Source of the DNA: SYIM01 sp041182885
Lineage (GTDB): Bacteria > Pseudomonadota > Gammaproteobacteria > Burkholderiales > Burkholderiaceae_E
Assembly: GCA_049423065.1 (NCBI GenBank)
Contig: JBMSQB010000059.1
Coordinates: forward strand, 1 to 28,484
DNA: 28,484 bases
Reading direction: 5' to 3'
The first letter of the stretch is position 1. Every line of letters starts with the position of its first letter. The notes beneath the pieces were generated by a model. That model had not been told where the DNA came from and searched no databases. It saw only the letters and a list, made by a program, of their open reading frames with translations. This document shows, piece after piece, positions 24,218 through 28,484 of the stretch. Position numbers and translations under genes: made by a program.

Positions 24218-25939
24218 TCACAGATCTTCAGAACCGAGCAGCATCTCGGTGAGACCCTTGCCGCCCTGAACCATCGGCCAGACGTTTTCCTCGCGATCGG
24301 TGATGAAGTCGAGGAATACCAGCCGGTCTTTGTATTTGCCGAAGGCATCGCGCAGCGCAGGCTCCACGTCTTCAGGGCGCTCCACCTTGATGCCGACGTG
24401 CCCATAGGCTTCGGCCAGCGCAACAAAATCGGGCAGTGCATCCATGTACGACTCGGAATAACGGCTGCCGTACTCGATCTCCTGCCACTGGCGAACCATG
24501 CCCAGATAACGGTTGTTCAGGTTCACGATCTTCACCGGCAGGTTGTATTGCTTGCAGGTGGAGAGTTCCTGGATACACATCTGGATGGAGCCCTCGCCGG
24601 TGACGCAGGCCACCTGCGATCCCGGATGCGCGAGGAGCGCCCCCATGGCATAGGGCAGCCCTACCCCCATGGTGCCCAGTCCGCCTGAATTGAGCCAGCG
24701 GCGCGGCTTGTCGAATCGATAGAACTGGGCAGCGAACATCTGGTGCTGGCCCACATCGGAGGTGATGAATGCGTCGCCACCGGTCACTTCCCAGAGCTTT
24801 TCCACCACAAACTGCGGCTTGATGGTGCTGGAACTGCGATCGTAGGAGAGGCAGTCGCGACTGCGCCATTCCTCGATCTGCTTCCACCAGGCGGCGAGCG
24901 CTTTCTGGTTGACTGACTGCCCGGCGGAAAAGGCCTGCTCGAGGAGGCCGATCAGATCGGACAAGGCCTCGCGCACATCACCCACGATCGGCACGTCAAC
25001 CTTGACCCGCTTGGAGATCGACGACGGGTCGATGTCGACATGGATGATCTTGCGCGGGTTCTGCGCAAAATGCTTGGGATTGCCAATCACCCGGTCGTCA
25101 AATCGCGCGCCCACCGCAATCAGCACGTCACAGTGCTGCATGGCCATGTTGGCCTCGTAGGTGCCGTGCATGCCTGGCATGCCCACGAACTTGCGGTCGC
25201 TGGCACGGAAGCCACCCAAACCCATCAGGGTGTTGGTGATGGGAAAGCCGAGCAGATCGACGAATCGGTTGAGTTCGGGCGACGCATCGCCCAGGATGAT
25301 TCCCCCGCCGGTGTAGACCATGGGGCGCTCTGCCGCGAGCAGCAGCGACAGCGCCTTGCGGATCTGCCCCTGGTGGCCTTTGACCACCGGGTTGTAGGAA
25401 CGCATGGGTACCGAATCCGGGTACTCAAACCGGCACTTGTTGCGGGTGATGTCCTTGGGGATGTCAACCAGCACCGGGCCTGGACGCCCGGTGCGCGCAA
25501 TGTGAAACGCCTTCTTCATGGTGGCCGCCAGATCCTTGACGTCTTTCACCAGGAAGTTGTGCTTCACACAGGGCCGGGTAATGCCAACGGTGTCGCACTC
25601 CTGAAATGCGTCTTCACCGATTGCATGCGTGGGCACCTGACCGGAGATGACCACCATGGGGATGGAATCCATGTAGGCCGTGGCGATGCCGGTGACAGCG
25701 TTGGTGACACCGGGGCCGCTGGTGACAATGCACACGCCCACTTCCTGCGTGGAACGCGAATAGGCATCGGCAGCGTGTACGGCGGCCTGCTCATGCCGCA
25801 CCAGAATATGTTCGAAGCTGGTTTGTTTGTAGATCTCGTCGTAGATGTAGAGCACCGCGCCGCCGGGGTATCCGAAGATGTGCTTGACGCCTTCGGCCTG
25901 CAGACAGCGGACGACGATTTCCGCGCCGGAAATTTCCAT
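24218..25939 (-). CDS. ilvB: acetolactate synthase large (catalytic) subunit
   Basis: IlvB is the thiamine-diphosphate and FAD enzyme that condenses pyruvate with pyruvate or 2-oxobutyrate, the first common step to the branched-chain amino acids. The 573-residue protein has the cofactor-activating E50 (ILVRHEQAAVHAADAYSR), the central FAD-binding domain (GARFDDRVIGN region), and the C-terminal ThDP/Mg site GEGSIQM...LNNRYLGM. The first acidic residue of that site is Glu rather than the textbook Asp, which I recall as common in betaproteobacteria. The frame is open to 26023, but the ATG at 25939 follows an AAGGGA ribosome-binding site and starts with the conserved MEISGAEIVVR. It is the first gene of the operon and overlaps the ilvN leader by a few bases. 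Confidence 0.97.
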   Translation of the reverse strand: MEISGAEIVVRCLQAEGVKHIFGYPGGAVLYIYDEIYKQTSFEHILVRHEQAAVHAADAYSRSTQEVGVCIVTSGPGVTNAVTGIATAYMDSIPMVVISGQVPTHAIGEDAFQECDTVGITRPCVKHNFLVKDVKDLAATMKKAFHIARTGRPGPVLVDIPKDITRNKCRFEYPDSVPMRSYNPVVKGHQGQIRKALSLLLAAERPMVYTGGGIILGDASPELNRFVDLLGFPITNTLMGLGGFRASDRKFVGMPGMHGTYEANMAMQHCDVLIAVGARFDDRVIGNPKHFAQNPRKIIHVDIDPSSISKRVKVDVPIVGDVREALSDLIGLLEQAFSAGQSVNQKALAAWWKQIEEWRSRDCLSYDRSSSTIKPQFVVEKLWEVTGGDAFITSDVGQHQMFAAQFYRFDKPRRWLNSGGLGTMGVGLPYAMGALLAHPGSQVACVTGEGSIQMCIQELSTCKQYNLPVKIVNLNNRYLGMVRQWQEIEYGSRYSESYMDALPDFVALAEAYGHVGIKVERPEDVEPALRDAFGKYKDRLVFLDFITDREENVWPMVQGGKGLTEMLLGSEDL

Positions 25940-26087
25940 GAGGGCAGTCCCTTCAAGGCCTGGGGAGCCCGCCCGCCGGTGCCACCGATCAGCGAAACCG
26001 CTGCAGCGACACAGACCTTGCAACAGGACCCAGGGGGTTGATTGACTGTCCGTCGTGCACCTCTTGAGCGCACTCGGGACACTGGTT

Positions 26088-26117
26088 TTAGAACGAAAGG
26101 CGCGAGTTTAGCAGCAT
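26088..26117 (-). CDS. possible 9-codon leader peptide upstream of ilvB
   Basis: A minus-strand ATG at 26117 opens a short frame, MLLNSRLSF followed by TAA, with a GAGGG ribosome-binding site 8 bases upstream. Three of the nine codons are Leu (CTG, CTA, CTT), including a CTA that should be rare in this GC-rich DNA. It lies 149 bases before ilvB, where attenuation leaders of branched-chain operons can lie. Against it, no terminator hairpin with a T-run lies between it and ilvB, and a weak -10 (TATGCT) overlaps its first codons. It may be chance. Confidence 0.2.
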   Translation of the reverse strand: MLLNSRLSF

Positions 26118-26120
26118 AAT
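26115..26120 (+). promoter_or_regulatory. candidate -10 box for the RDD gene
   Basis: CATAAT on the plus strand matches TATAAT at 5 of 6 positions and lies 10 bases before the RDD ATG, so the transcript would be nearly leaderless. No convincing -35 box is present. The 191-base divergent gap to ilvB (25940-26130) contains no other gene that I can support. Confidence 0.25.
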
Positions 26121-26130
26121 CGCGGCCCTC

Positions 26131-26661
26131 ATGAAAGCAATCGACTCAGCTGCTCGGGCAGATCATCCGACACGGTTTGCGTCCGCCACGCCCTGGCGGC
26201 GAATGATGGCGATCACGTATGAATCGATCATCCTGTTCGGCGTGATCTGGTTTGCCGACTATGCGTTCTCGGCGGTCACCCAGTTCCGCGGCGAACCCGG
26301 ACCGCTCCGTAGTGCGTTCCAGGTCTTCACCACGCTGGTTCTCGCCGCCTACTTCACGTTTTTCTGGAGTCATGGCCGCCATTCGCTGCCCATGAAAACC
26401 ATCGCAGTAAGGGTGCTCTCGCTTGACGACAAACCGCTGTCGGCGATCCACGCACTGGTGCGCTTTGCGGCTGCGCTCGCCATGCCGATTGCCATTCTGG
26501 CTGCCGGCAAATTTGCGTCGGGCTGGTTCTTCCTCGCCCTGCCCCTGCCCCTGGTCTGGTGCCTGATCGACCGCGACCACCAGAGTCTCTATGACCGCCT
26601 GGCGAGAACCCGACTGGTTCACGACCCCAGGCCGCCTGGCACCCGCTCGGTGGACGTCTGA
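26131..26661 (+). CDS. RDD family membrane protein
   Basis: This 176-residue protein has three to four membrane helices (about 28-47, 60-80, 107-125 and 130-145). Features of the RDD family are the N-terminal PWRRMMAITYESIILFG helix with its arginines, a TFFWSHGRHSLPMKTIAVRVLS segment (the TLGMK-like motif, shown without its last residues), and an acidic DRDHQSLYDRLARTRLV at the C-terminal end, where the family has its conserved Asp. The biochemical role of most RDD proteins is unknown; some have been linked to ion transport. It is divergent from ilvB, a neighbourhood also seen in other betaproteobacteria as I recall, and converges on the decarboxylase gene 57 bases away. No terminator is evident there: only a 6-base CACGCC/GGCGTG pair with a long loop. 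Confidence 0.85.
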   Translation: MKAIDSAARADHPTRFASATPWRRMMAITYESIILFGVIWFADYAFSAVTQFRGEPGPLRSAFQVFTTLVLAAYFTFFWSHGRHSLPMKTIAVRVLSLDDKPLSAIHALVRFAAALAMPIAILAAGKFASGWFFLALPLPLVWCLIDRDHQSLYDRLARTRLVHDPRPPGTRSVDV

Positions 26662-26718
26662 TTTTCGCCTGAGGCCCGGGGCACGCCGCGAACCATTGCT
26701 GGGCGTGTATCCCGGCGA

Positions 26719-28484
26719 TCAGACCTTCACGCAATCAACAAAATACTGGTCAACACCATTGTGTTTTTCGACCAGCAGACCGTGCACATCGGTGTCAAAC
26801 CCCGGGAAGCGGGCGTTGAACGAGCGGGCAAACTTCAGGTACTCAACGATTGAGCGGTTGAAACGCTCACCGGGGATCAGCAGCGGAATGCCCGGCGGAT
26901 AGGGCGTGACCAGCATGGTGGTGATGCGCCCTTCCAGTTCGTCGATCGGCACCCGGTCAACCCTGCGGTGTGCCAGACACTCGAACGCATCGGAGGGCTT
27001 CATTGCCGGCTCCATCGTGGAGAGGTACATCTCGGTGGTGACCCGCGCCACATCGTGGCTCTTGTACTCCTCGTGAATCTGCTGCGCGAGGTCGCGCAGG
27101 CCCACGCGTTCGTATGCGGGATGGCTCTGGACGAATTCGGGCATGACACGCCAGAGCGGCTGGTTGGCGTCGTAGTCGGTCTTGAACTGCTGCAGCTCGG
27201 TGACCAGCGAATTCCAGCGCCCCTTGGTGATGCCGATGGTGAACATCACGAAGAACGAATAGAGCCCGGTCTTTTCAACCACCACGCCGTGTTCGGTGAG
27301 GTACTTGGTGACGATGGCCGCCGGGATGCCCCATTGCGCAAAGCGGCCGTTGATGTCGAGCCCCGGCGTGACAATGGTGGCCTTGATGGGGTCGAGCATG
27401 GTGAAGTTGGTGACCAGCTTGCCGAAGCCGTGCCAGCGATCGCTTGAGCGCAGGAACCAGTCTTCGCGGCGACCGATGCCGCGCTCGGCGAGGTCTTTCG
27501 GACCCCATACGGTAAACCACCAGTCCTGGCCGAATTCGGCATCGACCTTTCGCATGGCGCGCCGGAACTCGAGCGACTCGAAGATCGACTCCTCGACCAG
27601 TGCCGTGCCGCCCGGGGGTTCCATCATGGCTGCTGCAACGTCGCAGGAGGCGATGATCGCGTACTGCGGGCTGGTGGACGTGTGCATCAGATAGGCTTCA
27701 TTGAAGCGGTACTGATCGAGCTTGCGGGTTTCAGAGTCCTGCACCAGGATTTGCGAGGCCTGCGACAGACCCGCCAGCAGTTTGTGGGTGGATTGGGTGG
27801 AGAACACCATGGAATCGGTGGAGCGCGGCCGATTCACGCCGATGGCGTGAAACTCGTGATAGAACGGATGAAACGCCGCGTGCGGCAGCCAGGCTTCATC
27901 GAAATGAAGATTTTCAATGTAGCTGCCAAGCGATTTCTTGATGGTTTCAACGTTGTACATCACGCCGTCGTAAGTGGATTGCGTGATGGTCATCACGCGT
28001 GGCCGGCGGCTTTTGTCGCGAATGAGGGGATTGGCGTCGATTTTTTTCTGGATGCTCGCCTGATCGAATTCATCGAGCGGAATCGGCCCGATGATGCCCA
28101 GATGGTTGCGGGTGGGCTGCAGAAAGATCGGCACCGTGCCGGTCATGATGATCGCGTGCAGGATCGACTTGTGGCAGTTGCGATCGACCAGCACCACGTC
28201 ATCGGTGCCCACGGTGGAGTGCCAGACCACCTTGTTGGAGGTGCTGGTGCCGTTGGTGACGAAGAAAAGATGGTCGGCATTGAAAATGCGCGCTGCATTG
28301 CGCTCGGAGGCCGCCACCGGGCCCGTGTGATCCAGCAACTGGCCCAGCTCGTCGACCGCATTGCACACATCAGCCCGCAGCATGTTCTCGCCGAAGAACT
28401 GGTGGAACATCTGGCCCACCGGGCTCTTCAGGAAGGCCACGCCGCCCGAGTGGCCCGGGCAGTGCCACGAGTAGGAGCCATCCT
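26719..28484 (-). CDS. Orn/Lys/Arg decarboxylase family protein (N-terminus beyond right edge)
   Basis: This is a PLP-dependent fold-type I decarboxylase of the inducible amino acid decarboxylase family (relatives CadA, LdcC, SpeC, AdiA). The visible 588 residues start in the core domain (SWHCPGHSGGVAFLKSPVGQ) and have no start codon in the window, so about 130-170 N-terminal residues (the wing domain) are missing. Landmarks are NGTSTSNKVV, DRNCHKSILHAI, the PLP site FSTQSTHKLLAGLSQAS with the catalytic Lys codon at 27781-27783, and the C-terminal LVTPYPPGIPLLIPGERF. The likely reaction is decarboxylation of lysine, arginine or ornithine to a polyamine precursor, for acid resistance or polyamine supply. 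The substrate cannot be fixed from motifs here. The gene ends convergently with the RDD gene. Confidence 0.92.
   Translation of the reverse strand, partial: DGSYSWHCPGHSGGVAFLKSPVGQMFHQFFGENMLRADVCNAVDELGQLLDHTGPVAASERNAARIFNADHLFFVTNGTSTSNKVVWHSTVGTDDVVLVDRNCHKSILHAIIMTGTVPIFLQPTRNHLGIIGPIPLDEFDQASIQKKIDANPLIRDKSRRPRVMTITQSTYDGVMYNVETIKKSLGSYIENLHFDEAWLPHAAFHPFYHEFHAIGVNRPRSTDSMVFSTQSTHKLLAGLSQASQILVQDSETRKLDQYRFNEAYLMHTSTSPQYAIIASCDVAAAMMEPPGGTALVEESIFESLEFRRAMRKVDAEFGQDWWFTVWGPKDLAERGIGRREDWFLRSSDRWHGFGKLVTNFTMLDPIKATIVTPGLDINGRFAQWGIPAAIVTKYLTEHGVVVEKTGLYSFFVMFTIGITKGRWNSLVTELQQFKTDYDANQPLWRVMPEFVQSHPAYERVGLRDLAQQIHEEYKSHDVARVTTEMYLSTMEPAMKPSDAFECLAHRRVDRVPIDELEGRITTMLVTPYPPGIPLLIPGERFNRSIVEYLKFARSFNARFPGFDTDVHGLLVEKHNGVDQYFVDCVKV

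Noticed and set aside
26662..26718. CACGCC/GGCGTG pair between the RDD and decarboxylase genes
   Set aside because: A 6-base stem with a 15-base loop and no T-run is not a credible bidirectional terminator.

Overview
The window is about 28.5 kb of GC-rich chromosomal DNA that looks betaproteobacterial, most likely Burkholderiales or a close relative. This rests on gene content and order: tpiA, secG, tRNA-Leu(GAG), nuoA to nuoN and a Nudix gene, next to ilvB, ilvN, ilvC and pssA. Most of it is core metabolism in tightly packed minus-strand operons, and every core gene appears intact.

Left edge (1-5000): a minus-strand gene for a very large secreted or surface protein with an LEPR-XLL N-terminal motif runs off the left end. 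No stop codon is seen in its 672 visible codons. Upstream, on the same strand, is a membrane histidine kinase with a 7TMR-DISM-type sensor. It is divergent from an OmpR/PhoB-type response regulator. This is the least ordinary part of the window.

Centre (5000-20400): a Nudix hydrolase (probable ADP-sugar pyrophosphatase) follows a complete 14-gene complex I (NADH:quinone oxidoreductase) operon read leftwards from nuoA to nuoN. All iron-sulfur ligand motifs and key proton-pump residues that I checked are present. The optional N7 cluster ligands of NuoG are absent. Upstream of nuoA are two small hairpins, a tRNA-Leu(GAG) gene with its own stable-RNA-type promoter inside the end of secG, then secG and tpiA.

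Right part (20400-28484): pssA (phosphatidylserine synthase) and the ilvB-ilvN-ilvC branched-chain amino acid operon are also on the minus strand. A divergent RDD-family membrane protein is on the plus strand. A large PLP-dependent Orn/Lys/Arg decarboxylase runs off the right edge, so its N-terminus is missing.

No gap exceeds about 235 bases, and I see no insertion sequence, CRISPR array, prophage or integron. I found no clear undescribed system. The best candidates for a second look are the LEPR-XLL protein with its adjacent two-component system, the structured tRNA-nuoA junction, the His-rich NuoL loop, and a possible nine-codon leader peptide before ilvB. Start sites were adjusted where ribosome-binding sites, family length or overlaps favoured an internal start.
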